DNA of 64,000 nt from DASVBE01 sp963770375 (lineage in GTDB: Bacteria > Actinomycetota > Actinomycetes > Streptosporangiales > Streptosporangiaceae): contig CAVYPM010000020.1 in NCBI GenBank assembly GCA_963770375.1, positions 1 to 64,000 of the forward strand. The letters are read 5' to 3'. Below the pieces are notes generated by a model. It had not been told where the DNA came from. It was given only the letters and a program-made list of their open reading frames with translations, and ran no database searches. Shown one piece after another: positions 24,178 through 32,526 of this stretch (position 1 is its first letter; every line of letters starts with the position of its first letter). The translations under genes were made by a program, and so were the position numbers.

Positions 24178-26250
24178 GTGACTGCTGACGCGACCACGGA
24201 GATCTCCGCCCTCCTGTCCAACGCCTCGGCGCGGACGCTGACCCTCGGTATCGACAAAACCGGCCGGGTCCTCCAGCACGACCGGAATTCCGCGGACATG
24301 CTCGCTTATCCCGGTGACGCCCTGCTCGGCACTGAGCTCAGCAGCCTGCTGGCGGGTCCCTCGTCGCACACGATAGCCCTGGAGGGCTTGCTGAGCGCGG
24401 CGCTGTCCGGCCGCGAGGGCACGGCCGTGCTGACGTTCCGGACCCGGGACGGCGACCCGCTGGATTCTGTGGTCACCATCCAGCCGATGCGCTCCTCGGA
24501 CCCGAGCCTGATCGGGCTGGTGCTGATCCGGATCCCGCCGCCGTCCGAGGGCCGTTTCCTGGACCCGGCGGTGATGCGGCACGCGCTCCTGGACGGCGCG
24601 TTCAAGCGGATCGGCGGCGCGCTGGACATCGACCAGCTGGCCCGCGAATTCGTCAACATCGCCGTACCGCACTTCTGCAACACGGCCGGGCTGGCGATCC
24701 TGGAGAGCCTGGTGGCCGGGGAGGAGCTGCCGGCCGACAGCCCGGACGGCTCCCAGCTGCTGCGCCGGCTCGCGGTGGCCTACGACGACAGCAACTCCGC
24801 CTGGGACGCGGTGTTCCCGACCGGGGAGATCCTGCGCTACCCGCCGGGCACGCCGTACACCGAATGCATGGCCACCGGCAAGCCGGTGCGCCTGAAGATG
24901 GGCAGCGACCAGGCGGCGCGGATCGCGACCTCGTGGCTGCGCCGGCCGGTGGCCCAGCTGCTGGCCAACACCTCGCTGCTGCTGCTCCCGCTGGCCGCGC
25001 GCGACGTCACGCTCGGCTTCGTGGTCTGCACCCGCAAGGACAGCTACCGGGCCTTCGACGCGTACGACACCGAGATCGGCATGGAGTTCGCGTCCCGGGC
25101 GGCGATCTTCATCGATAACGCCCGCCGGTACAGCCGGGAGCGGGCCACCGCGGTGACCTTGCAGCGCAGCCTGCTGCCGACCGGGCTGTCCAAGCCGTCG
25201 TCGGTCGAGGTGCGGCACCGCTACCTGCCCGGCAGCAAGCTGATCGAGGTCGGCGGCGACTGGTACGAGTCGATCGCGCTGCCCGGCGCGCGGGTGGCGC
25301 TGGTCGTGGGGGACGTGGCCGGGCACGGTGTGCGGGCCGCGGTGACCATGGGCCGGCTGCGCACCGCGATCCACACCCTGGCCATGCTCGAGCTGTCCCC
25401 GGCGGAGACCCTTCAGCAGCTGAACGAGCTGATGGGCGACCTCGGCGCGCGCGAGCCGCACTTCGCCACCTGCGTGTACGCGGTGTACGACGCGGTGACC
25501 GGCATGCTGGAGGTGGCCTCGGCCGGGCACCTGCCGCCGCTGCTGGTCGGCCCGGACGGCACCAACGAGTTCCTCAGCCTGACCCCGGCGCCGCCGCTGG
25601 GCATCGGCTCCGGCTCGGTGCAGAGCAAGTTCGTCCCGGTCACCGACGGCAGCCTGCTGGTGCTCTACACCGACGGCCTGGTGGAGAACCGGACCCGGGA
25701 CATCGACGTGGGCCTGCGGCTGCTCAGCGAGATCTTCGGGCCCGGTGCCGCGGCCCGGCCGCTGGAGGACCTGTGCCGGGCCACCCTGGCCGGGGTGTAC
25801 TCCGACCAGCAGCGCGACGACATCGCGCTGCTGATGGCCCGGCTGAGCCGGATTCCCGCGGACAACCACATCAGCTGGACGCTGCCGGCCGAGCTGACCT
25901 CGGCCCGGCGCGCCCGCGGGCTGATCCGCCGCCCGCTGACCCGCTGGAACCTGGCCGACCTCATCCCGGTCACCGAGCTGCTGGTGTCCGAGCTGGTCAC
26001 GAACTCGGTCCGGTACGCCCAGGGCATGATCGGGCTGCGGCTGGTGCTCGAGGGCGGCCTGGTGGTCGAGGTCACCGACGACTCGGCCGCGCTGCCCCGG
26101 CTGCGGCACCCGGACGAGGACGACGAGCGCGGCCGCGGCCTCCAGGTGATCAGCCAGTTCGCGCAGCGGTGGGGGGCGCGCCGGACCGCAACCGGCAAGG
26201 TGGTCTGGTGCGAGCAGGCCCTGCCGCACGCCGGCGACGGGGACGACTGA
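24178..26250 (+). CDS. PAS-GAF-SpoIIE phosphatase-HATPase regulator
   Basis: A 690-residue signalling protein. An N-terminal PAS-like domain (about 10-110, 'LTLGIDKTGRVLQHDRNSAD') is followed by a GAF-like domain (about 130-320), then a PP2C-type SpoIIE phosphatase (about 335-545) with metal motifs 'EVGGDWYESI', 'VVGDVAGHGV' and 'DDIALLMARL'. The C-terminal HATPase domain (about 560-690) carries the N box 'ELVTNSVRYA' and 'DDERGRGLQVI'. This is the actinobacterial layout that combines phosphatase and anti-sigma kinase activities in partner-switching control of sigma factors. GTG 24178 follows GGAAGGAGGGG. No anti-anti-sigma gene is nearby. The lipoprotein gene starts 23 bp after the stop. Confidence 0.9.
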   Translation: MTADATTEISALLSNASARTLTLGIDKTGRVLQHDRNSADMLAYPGDALLGTELSSLLAGPSSHTIALEGLLSAALSGREGTAVLTFRTRDGDPLDSVVTIQPMRSSDPSLIGLVLIRIPPPSEGRFLDPAVMRHALLDGAFKRIGGALDIDQLAREFVNIAVPHFCNTAGLAILESLVAGEELPADSPDGSQLLRRLAVAYDDSNSAWDAVFPTGEILRYPPGTPYTECMATGKPVRLKMGSDQAARIATSWLRRPVAQLLANTSLLLLPLAARDVTLGFVVCTRKDSYRAFDAYDTEIGMEFASRAAIFIDNARRYSRERATAVTLQRSLLPTGLSKPSSVEVRHRYLPGSKLIEVGGDWYESIALPGARVALVVGDVAGHGVRAAVTMGRLRTAIHTLAMLELSPAETLQQLNELMGDLGAREPHFATCVYAVYDAVTGMLEVASAGHLPPLLVGPDGTNEFLSLTPAPPLGIGSGSVQSKFVPVTDGSLLVLYTDGLVENRTRDIDVGLRLLSEIFGPGAAARPLEDLCRATLAGVYSDQQRDDIALLMARLSRIPADNHISWTLPAELTSARRARGLIRRPLTRWNLADLIPVTELLVSELVTNSVRYAQGMIGLRLVLEGGLVVEVTDDSAALPRLRHPDEDDERGRGLQVISQFAQRWGARRTATGKVVWCEQALPHAGDGDD

Positions 26251-26273
26251 ACTGCGGCCCGCCGGCGCGTTGG

Positions 26274-27704
26274 GTGCGGGCCCTCCTTCTGCTGCGGGCC
26301 GCCTGCCTGCTGCTGGCCGGGCTGCTGATCGTTCTCACCGCGGGCTGTGCCGCCCCGCCACCGCGGCTGCTGATGAACGGGATCGCCGCGGACCGGCTGG
26401 CGCCGGACGGGATCCGGGCGCTGCCGGTGCCCAGCGGGCCGGCCGGACGGCTGGCCGGCCCGGCTGGCCTGCCTGCGGGCGGCGGCCCGGCCGCGCTCAG
26501 CCCGGCGCAGCGCCGCTTCCTGGCCGCCGGGACCGTGCCCGGCCAGACGCGCTGGCAGCGCCAGCTGGCTGCGGCCGCGCTGGCTGACCTGCGGCTGCTC
26601 ACCCGCCCTGACGGCGCGGTCGCGGCGGCCTGGTACGGCCAGTGGAAGTACGCGTGGCCGCGGGACGCCAGCTGGGTGGCGGCCGCGCTGACCGTGACCG
26701 GGCATAGCGCAACCGCGCTGCGCATCCTGCGCTTCCTGGCCCGCGGGGTGACCCTGTCCGGCCGGTTCGCGGCCCGCTACCAGCTGTCCGGGGCGCCGGT
26801 GTGGACCGGGCTGGCCCCGGAGCTGGACGACAACGGCTGGTTCCCGTGGGCGGTGTGGGTGTGGTACGCGTCGGCGACCGGTCCGGGGGCGGGCCGGGAC
26901 GCGGCGGGCCGGGTCGCGGCCGGCCGCGCCGCCGTTCGCAACGAGCTGGCCGCCCTCTGGCCGGCCGTATCAAGATCAGCGGATTACGCGATGGCGTCGC
27001 TGGGCCCGGATGGACTGCCGTCGCCGTCACCGGATTACTGGGAGCAGCGGGCCAGCCAGCCGACGATCGGCACCGCGGCGCCGCTGCTGGCCGGCCTGCG
27101 TGCGGCGGCGCGGCTGGCCGGGGTGGCGGGGCCGGGCGCGGCCGCGGCCGGCGGCCGGTTCGCGGCCGCGGCGGCGCGGCTGCGGCGCGGGATCACCGCC
27201 GCGTTCGGCCCCGATTTCCCGCGTTACCCGGCCGCCTTCGGCGGGCCCGCGGACTACGTCGCGCTGTTCGGCACCGGGCCGGGCCAGGGCCAGGCCGGGA
27301 CGGCCGCGCTGTCCGTGCTCAACGGCCCCGATTCGGCGGTGACGTTCCTCGGCCCGCCGTTCGCCGCGCCGGACCCTGTGGTCAGCGCGGCGATCGCCCG
27401 GGCGGCCCGGGCGCTGACCCTGCCCAACGGCGGGATCCTGCCCGGCACCACCTGGCACGGCAGCCGGACCACCGCGTGGACGCCGTCAACCGGATTCTTC
27501 GCGCTGTCCGACGCGGCCAGCGGCCACCGGGCCGCGGCGGTTCGCTGGCTGGCTTGGCTGGCCGGTCACCGGACCACCGCGGGCGAGGTCCCCGAGCAGG
27601 TCGGTGCCCGCGGCCAGCCGGTCTCGGTGGCCCCGCTGGCCTGGACCGACGCGATCGTGCTGCTGACCCTGTCCGCGCTGGCCCACCCGCTGCCGGTGCC
27701 CTAG
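26274..27704 (+). CDS. GH15-like glycoside hydrolase lipoprotein
   Basis: An exported protein of 476 residues. The lipobox 'LTAGC' comes after a hydrophobic core ('LLLLRAACLLLAGLLIV'), so it is probably a lipoprotein on the outer face of the membrane. The rest has the (alpha/alpha)6 pattern of GH15: 'YGQWKYAWPRDASWVAAAL', 'PELDDNGWFPWAVWVWY' and, near the end, 'TAGEVPEQV', where the Glu fits the general base of the family ('G-E-x-P-E-Q'). It probably cleaves an alpha-glucoside or related glycan; the substrate is unknown. GTG 26274 is the only start close to the signal peptide. Its stop overlaps the converging glycosyltransferase stop (CTAG). Confidence 0.78.
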   Translation: MRALLLLRAACLLLAGLLIVLTAGCAAPPPRLLMNGIAADRLAPDGIRALPVPSGPAGRLAGPAGLPAGGGPAALSPAQRRFLAAGTVPGQTRWQRQLAAAALADLRLLTRPDGAVAAAWYGQWKYAWPRDASWVAAALTVTGHSATALRILRFLARGVTLSGRFAARYQLSGAPVWTGLAPELDDNGWFPWAVWVWYASATGPGAGRDAAGRVAAGRAAVRNELAALWPAVSRSADYAMASLGPDGLPSPSPDYWEQRASQPTIGTAAPLLAGLRAAARLAGVAGPGAAAAGGRFAAAAARLRRGITAAFGPDFPRYPAAFGGPADYVALFGTGPGQGQAGTAALSVLNGPDSAVTFLGPPFAAPDPVVSAAIARAARALTLPNGGILPGTTWHGSRTTAWTPSTGFFALSDAASGHRAAAVRWLAWLAGHRTTAGEVPEQVGARGQPVSVAPLAWTDAIVLLTLSALAHPLPVP

Positions 27705-29254
27705 GGGCGGGCGTAGAGGCTCAGCAGCAGGTCGCCCTCGGGCCAGGTTCCGGTGCGCCGGAAGCCGAGCTGGCCGAGCAGCGGGACCGGGCCGTCCTGG
27801 TGGATCTCCAGCACCCACAGCCGCCGGGCCGATCTCAGCCGCTGGGCTAGCTGCGGGCCGGTCACGTTGCTGCCGAACAGCTGCCCGTCGGCGGTGGCGG
27901 TCCGGCCCCGGGCCACGTCCCGCAGCTGGGCCAGCCCGTACGGGTAGGCCACCGCGGCCGTGCGCATCCCGTCCTGGGCCCAGTAGACCCCGTCGCCGGG
28001 CTGCCGGAGCGCGGCGATGACCCGGTCCGCGCCGCGGATGCCGTCCCCGTGGCCGAGCTCCTGCCTCGAGGTGACCTGCATGGGCAGCCCGAGCAGCACG
28101 ATGACGGCCAGCGCGGCGACACCGGCCGGACGGCCGAGTGAGGTCACCGTGGCCCCGACCAGCAGCGCCACGGCCGGGATGCAGAACAGCACGTACCGGA
28201 ACAGCCACACCGGATGCACCAGCGACACGGCCACCAGCACCGTGGCCGGCAGCAGCGCCCAGGGCAGCGCCAGGCTCAGCAGCCGGGGCGGCCACCAGGC
28301 GCGCAGCCGCCCGGGGCCGGCCGCCGCCCCGGCGACCGCGCAGGTGGTGATCAGCAGCGTGGTGATGGTCAGCGGCTCGGGCCCGATCAGCAGCCGTATG
28401 GTCAGCGCGCCCCGCAGTCCGGCCGGCCGGATCCAGCTGATCTGCTGCCGCTGCGCCCAGCCCGCCACGATGAGCGGGCTGACCAGCACGGTCGCGGCCC
28501 CGGCCGCGGCCGCCCAGCGGGCCAGCAGCGGGCCGCGGCCGCCGGGCCGCTTCGCCCAGCCGGGCTCACCGCGGCGCCGCCGCGCCGTCAGCGCCACCGT
28601 GACCGCGTGCGCCGGCACCAGCAGCAGGCTGAAGATGTTGAACAGGCCCAGTACCACCAGCCCGGCCGCGTAGGCCAGCAGCCAGCGCCGCTGGCCGCCG
28701 CTGTCCAGCACCCGGAGCAGCAGGTAGCTGGCCGCCACCGCGAGCGCGGTGACGATGGCGTAGGACCGGGCGTCCTGCGCGAACCAGCTGACCTCCGGCA
28801 GCACCGCGAACACCAGGCCGGCGACCAGCCCGGCCGCCCGGCCGGCCAGCCGCTGGCCGATCGCCACCACCCCGGCCGTCGCCGCGGCCATGGCCAGCAC
28901 GGACGGCAGCCGGGTGGTCAGCTCGCCGGTGCCGCCGAGCCGCACCACCGGCCACATCAGCACGTAGTACGCGCCGTGCACGGCGTCGACGTGGCCCAGC
29001 ATCGCGATCATGCGGCCGAATGGGCGGCCGGTCGCGGCCAGGGTGGCGGCCTCGTCCCGCCAGTAGGACGGCCCGGTGATGCCCCACAGCCCTAGCGACA
29101 GCGTGAGCAGCGGCGGCCCCGCGGCCAGCCAGGTCCGGGCCGGCGGCGGCCGCCGGGCGGCGACCGTGCCCGCACCTGTGCCCGCGGGACCGGCCGGGCC
29201 CGACCCGCTGATCTGGCGTCTGCCGAGACCGGCCGGGCCGGGCCGGGTGGTCAT
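27701..29254 (-). CDS. ArnT/PMT-like membrane glycosyltransferase (copy 2)
   Basis: An integral membrane protein of 517 residues with about 10-12 hydrophobic segments, of the GT-C superfamily that uses polyprenyl-phosphate sugars at the outer membrane face. The first outer loop contains 'GPSYWRDEAATL', where the acidic pair is the family's catalytic or metal site. 'LPEVSWFAQDARSYA' follows the third or fourth helix, as in actinobacterial mannosyltransferase-like proteins. A C-terminal soluble part begins near residue 410. It shares this whole layout with the gene before it, so the two are a tandem duplicate. ATG 29254 overlaps that gene's stop (ATGA), which fixes the start; the open frame further up is only the 15-bp repeat read in another frame. 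Confidence 0.82.
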   Translation of the reverse strand: MTTRPGPAGLGRRQISGSGPAGPAGTGAGTVAARRPPPARTWLAAGPPLLTLSLGLWGITGPSYWRDEAATLAATGRPFGRMIAMLGHVDAVHGAYYVLMWPVVRLGGTGELTTRLPSVLAMAAATAGVVAIGQRLAGRAAGLVAGLVFAVLPEVSWFAQDARSYAIVTALAVAASYLLLRVLDSGGQRRWLLAYAAGLVVLGLFNIFSLLLVPAHAVTVALTARRRRGEPGWAKRPGGRGPLLARWAAAAGAATVLVSPLIVAGWAQRQQISWIRPAGLRGALTIRLLIGPEPLTITTLLITTCAVAGAAAGPGRLRAWWPPRLLSLALPWALLPATVLVAVSLVHPVWLFRYVLFCIPAVALLVGATVTSLGRPAGVAALAVIVLLGLPMQVTSRQELGHGDGIRGADRVIAALRQPGDGVYWAQDGMRTAAVAYPYGLAQLRDVARGRTATADGQLFGSNVTGPQLAQRLRSARRLWVLEIHQDGPVPLLGQLGFRRTGTWPEGDLLLSLYARP

Positions 29255-31086
29255 CGCGCGGACCCGCGTCCCGTGCTGGACGGACCCGTGCTGGGCGGAC
29301 CCGTGCTGGGCGGACCCGTGCTGGGCGGACCCGTGCTGGCTGGCGGGCTCCGGTGCACGTACAGCGACAGCCACAGGTCGCTGGTCTGGTACACGCGGAC
29401 CAGCCGGTAGCCGAGCCCGGCCATGATGCGCAGGTGCTGCCGGTTGGCCCCGACCGAGACCACCCACAGCCGCTGAACCCTGGTCATCAGCCGGTGCCGC
29501 AGGTGCGGTCCGTGCAGGTAGGTCCCGGCCAGCGTGGCCGACGCGGTCTTGGTCCGTTTCAGCGCGACGTTGCGCAGCTCAGGCAGGCCGAACGGGTAGG
29601 CGGCGGCCATGTACCTGGCGTCCCGCCCGGTGTACAGCACCGCGTCGCCGGGCCGGCGGTTCTCCGCGATGATCCGGTCGGCCTGCCGGATGTTGTCGCC
29701 GTGCGCGGCGGGCCGCCGGGCGTTCAGCTGACCGGGGACGGCGATGCCGACGACCACGGCCAGCGCCACCAGCCCGGTCCGCCAGCCCAGCGCGGCCAGC
29801 CCGGCCCCGGCCAGTACGGCCACCGCGGGCAGGCAGAACAGCACGTAGCGCAGCGTGTACACGGGATGGATGAACGACAGCAGGATCAGGATCGCGGGCG
29901 GCATCAGCAGCCACGGCAGGCACAGCGCGGGCAGCCGCGCGGGCCAGTCCGCCGCGGTCCGGCCGGCCGCCCGGCTGGTGGCCACGCCGCCGATGATCAC
30001 CAGCAGCAGCGCACCGGCCAGGAACGGCGAGCCGATCAGGTTGGGCAGTTTCGCGAGCATGCTCAGGCTGGGGGGCTTGAGCCATTCCTGCGCGCCCTGC
30101 TGCTGCCAGGCGTAGACCAGCACCGGGCTGGCCACCGCGACCGCGGCGGCGATCGCGGCCAGCCAGCCACGCCGCAGCCCGCGCCCGCCGGCCCCGGCGC
30201 CGGGGACGCCCCCGGGCCCGGGCCCCGCCGCCCGTGCCCGCCGGCTGGCCAGCAGGACGGTCAGCCCGTGCGCCGGGATGATCACCAGGCCGAAGATGTT
30301 GACCACGCCGAGCGCGGCTACCGCCGCCCCGTACCCGATCAGCCACCGCCGCCGCTCCGGCGGCCGCCCCGGCCCGTCCGCCCCGCCCGGGGCCGGGCTT
30401 TCCCCGGTCCCGGGCCCGGCCTCGTTCAGTACCCGGACCAGCAGGTAGCTGGCCACCGCGGCCAGCGCGCTCACGGTCGCGTACGACCTGGCCTCCTGGC
30501 CGTACCGGCTGACCTCGGGCAGCGCCGCGAACACCAGCCCGGCGAGCAGCCCAGCCCGGCGCGAGATCAGCCGCCGCCCGATCCCGGCCACCGCGATCGC
30601 GGCCACCGCCATGGCCACCGCCGACGGCAGCCGGGTGACCAGTTCGGCCGTGCCGAAGATCCGCACGACCGCCCAGACCATCAGGTAGTACACGCCGTGC
30701 ACGGCGTCCGCGTGGCCCAGCATCCGGAGCAGGTCACCGGCCGGGCGGGTCACCGCGGACAGCGTCGCGCCCTCGTCCCGCCAGTACGACGGGCCCTGGA
30801 TCTGCCAGGTCACCACGGCCAGCGTGAGCAGCGGCGGCAGCGCAAGTTCCCAGAACGGCCAGCGGCGCAGCCTGCGCCGCCCGCCCGGCGGGGCCGGCCG
30901 TGCAGCCGCAGGCTCCGGTTCGGCCCCGGCCGCAGGCGGGGACGTGGACGGCACCCCGACCGCCGGCACGTCGAGCACCGGCACCTCGAGCACCGGCACG
31001 TCGAGCGCCGGTCCTGAGGGCGCGGGCCGGCGGAACCCGGCTGGGGCGGCGCGGCCGGCCGGGCGTCCCAGGCCGGGCGGGCCCAC
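29251..31086 (-). CDS. ArnT/PMT-like membrane glycosyltransferase (copy 1)
   Basis: A GT-C type glycosyltransferase of 611 residues, paralogue of the next gene: 'GPSYWRDEGATLS', 'LGHADAVHGVYY' and 'LPEVSRYGQEARSYA' match it closely. A Pro/Ala/Gly-rich cytoplasmic head (about 1-75) contains 'VPVLE/VPVLD' repeats; the tail is four 'STGPP' units made by a 15-bp repeat. The start at 31086 has no good ribosome site. Upstream, ATG 31421 lies nine bases after AGGAGG and leads a similar Pro/Gly-rich stretch in a frame one base off, so the true gene may run 29251-31421 with a break near 31030-31090. Acceptor and sugar are unknown. Confidence 0.78.
   Translation of the reverse strand: MGPPGLGRPAGRAAPAGFRRPAPSGPALDVPVLEVPVLDVPAVGVPSTSPPAAGAEPEPAAARPAPPGGRRRLRRWPFWELALPPLLTLAVVTWQIQGPSYWRDEGATLSAVTRPAGDLLRMLGHADAVHGVYYLMVWAVVRIFGTAELVTRLPSAVAMAVAAIAVAGIGRRLISRRAGLLAGLVFAALPEVSRYGQEARSYATVSALAAVASYLLVRVLNEAGPGTGESPAPGGADGPGRPPERRRWLIGYGAAVAALGVVNIFGLVIIPAHGLTVLLASRRARAAGPGPGGVPGAGAGGRGLRRGWLAAIAAAVAVASPVLVYAWQQQGAQEWLKPPSLSMLAKLPNLIGSPFLAGALLLVIIGGVATSRAAGRTAADWPARLPALCLPWLLMPPAILILLSFIHPVYTLRYVLFCLPAVAVLAGAGLAALGWRTGLVALAVVVGIAVPGQLNARRPAAHGDNIRQADRIIAENRRPGDAVLYTGRDARYMAAAYPFGLPELRNVALKRTKTASATLAGTYLHGPHLRHRLMTRVQRLWVVSVGANRQHLRIMAGLGYRLVRVYQTSDLWLSLYVHRSPPASTGPPSTGPPSTGPPSTGPSSTGRGSAR
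29281..29340 (-). repeat. four 15-bp tandem repeats in a glycosyltransferase tail
   Basis: The unit 'cggacccgtgctggg' is present four times from 29281 to 29340, the last with one changed base. Read on the minus strand it encodes STGPP repeats in the tail of the first glycosyltransferase. Confidence 0.9.
30965..31009 (-). repeat. three 15-bp tandem repeats in a glycosyltransferase head
   Basis: The unit 'ggcacgtcgagcacc' occurs three times with one change in copies two and three. On the minus strand it encodes VPVLD/VPVLE-type repeats in the disordered head of the first glycosyltransferase. Confidence 0.8.
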
Positions 31087-31521
31087 CCCGCGCCGGGCCG
31101 GGCCATCAGATCGCCGGGACCGGCCGCGCTGGCGGGCCGGGCCGGGTCACCGGGCCAGGCCGGGCCCTCCGCCCACGGGGTCCCGGCCTCCTGCGCCCGG
31201 CCCCCGAGGTGGCCGGCTAAGGCCGGGCCGGACGCGCGCGGCCCGGGACGTGACCCGTTGCCCCACTGCCCGGCCTGCCCGGACCCTCCTGCCTGCCCGC
31301 CGTCCGGCGGCGCCGCGGGAACAGGGGGCACGGCCGCCGCGGGCGGCTCCGCCGCCCCCGGCCCTGCCGTCCCTGGCTCCGGCGACCCGCCGGCTGAGGC
31401 GTTCCCGCCCGGCAAGGTCATCCCTGGCATCCTCCTGGCACGTTGCTGTACCTAGCGCGGAACTAGCCAAGCACGGGCCGCAGGACGCCAGCCGGGGATT
31501 AGACCGAATTCACCGCCGCGA

Positions 31522-32526
31522 TCAGGATCCCCGGACAGCCCGGATCGATTCGCGCAGGGATCCCATGGTGGCCAGCACTGCCGACGGCTCATAACCGCAG
31601 TGAGCCATGCAGTTCGCGCACCGGGGGTCCTTGCCGCGCCCGTAGGCGTCCCAGTCCGTTGTCTCTATGAGCTCACGGTATGTCTTTACATAGCCGTCCG
31701 ACATGAGATAGCAGGGTTTTTGCCATCCCAAAAGCGAATACGAAGGAATTCCCCAGGCTGTGCAGCCAAAATCGGCCTTGCCCTCGAGGAAGTCGAGGAA
31801 CAGCGGCGAGTGGTTCAGCCGCCACCGCTTCCGGTTGCCGTCCGCGAAGGCCTTGCGGAACAGCTCCGTGGTCTCCGTCACGCCCAGGAAGTGCTCCTGG
31901 TCAGGCGCCTTCTCGTAAGCGTAGGCGGGCGAGATCATCATCTCGTCGACCTTCAGCTCGTCGTTCAGGTAGTTCAGCACGTCGATGACGGTCTGCGGGG
32001 TGTCGGTGTTGAAGAACGTGGTGTTCGTGGTGACCCGGAAGCCGCGCCGCTGGCATTCCCTGATCGCCTCGACCGCCTCGTCGAACACGCCTTCCTTGCA
32101 CACCGATTCGTCGTGCCGCTCGGCCAGGCCGTCGATGTGCACCGCGAACGCGAGATACCGGGACGGCGTGAACTTGTCCAGCTTCTTCGGCAGCAGCAAG
32201 GCGTTCGTGCACAGGAACACGTACTTCTTGCGCTTGATCAGCTCGGCGACGAGAACGTCGATTTGCGGGTGCATCAGCGGCTCGCCGCCGGCGATGGACA
32301 CCATCGGCGCGCCGCACTCGTCGATCGCGGCCAGCGCCTGCTCGACCGGCATGCGCTGCTTCAGCAGGCTGGCCGGCTGCTGGATCTTGCCGCACCCCGC
32401 GCACTTCAGGTTGCACGCGAACAGCGGCTCCAGCTCGACCAGCAGCGGGAATTTGGAACGGCGCGCGAGCTTCTGGCGGAACAGGTAGGTGCCCACCCGG
32501 ATGCTCTGGCGCAACGGCATACTCAT
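31522..32526 (-). CDS. hpnH: adenosyl-hopene transferase HpnH (radical SAM)
   Basis: A 334-residue radical SAM enzyme that joins the adenosyl group of SAM to hopene to give adenosylhopane, the first step of C35 bacteriohopanepolyol synthesis. The cluster motif CxxxCxxC is 'ACNLKCAGCGK' (about residue 41). 'VSIAGGEPLMHP' is the SAM-binding GGEP motif. The C-terminal Cys block 'DPRCANCMAHCGYEPSA' and 'FGCTAWGIPSYSLLGWQKPC' are typical of HpnH. The length matches the family. The ATG overlaps the stop of the HpnG-IspH gene, and it is the last gene of the operon. The 90 bp downstream show no clear hairpin. Confidence 0.95.
   Translation of the reverse strand: MSMPLRQSIRVGTYLFRQKLARRSKFPLLVELEPLFACNLKCAGCGKIQQPASLLKQRMPVEQALAAIDECGAPMVSIAGGEPLMHPQIDVLVAELIKRKKYVFLCTNALLLPKKLDKFTPSRYLAFAVHIDGLAERHDESVCKEGVFDEAVEAIRECQRRGFRVTTNTTFFNTDTPQTVIDVLNYLNDELKVDEMMISPAYAYEKAPDQEHFLGVTETTELFRKAFADGNRKRWRLNHSPLFLDFLEGKADFGCTAWGIPSYSLLGWQKPCYLMSDGYVKTYRELIETTDWDAYGRGKDPRCANCMAHCGYEPSAVLATMGSLRESIRAVRGS

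Noticed and set aside
29281..29340. Repeat array considered as a CRISPR
   Set aside because: Units are 15 bp, directly joined without spacers and in frame with a protein tail.
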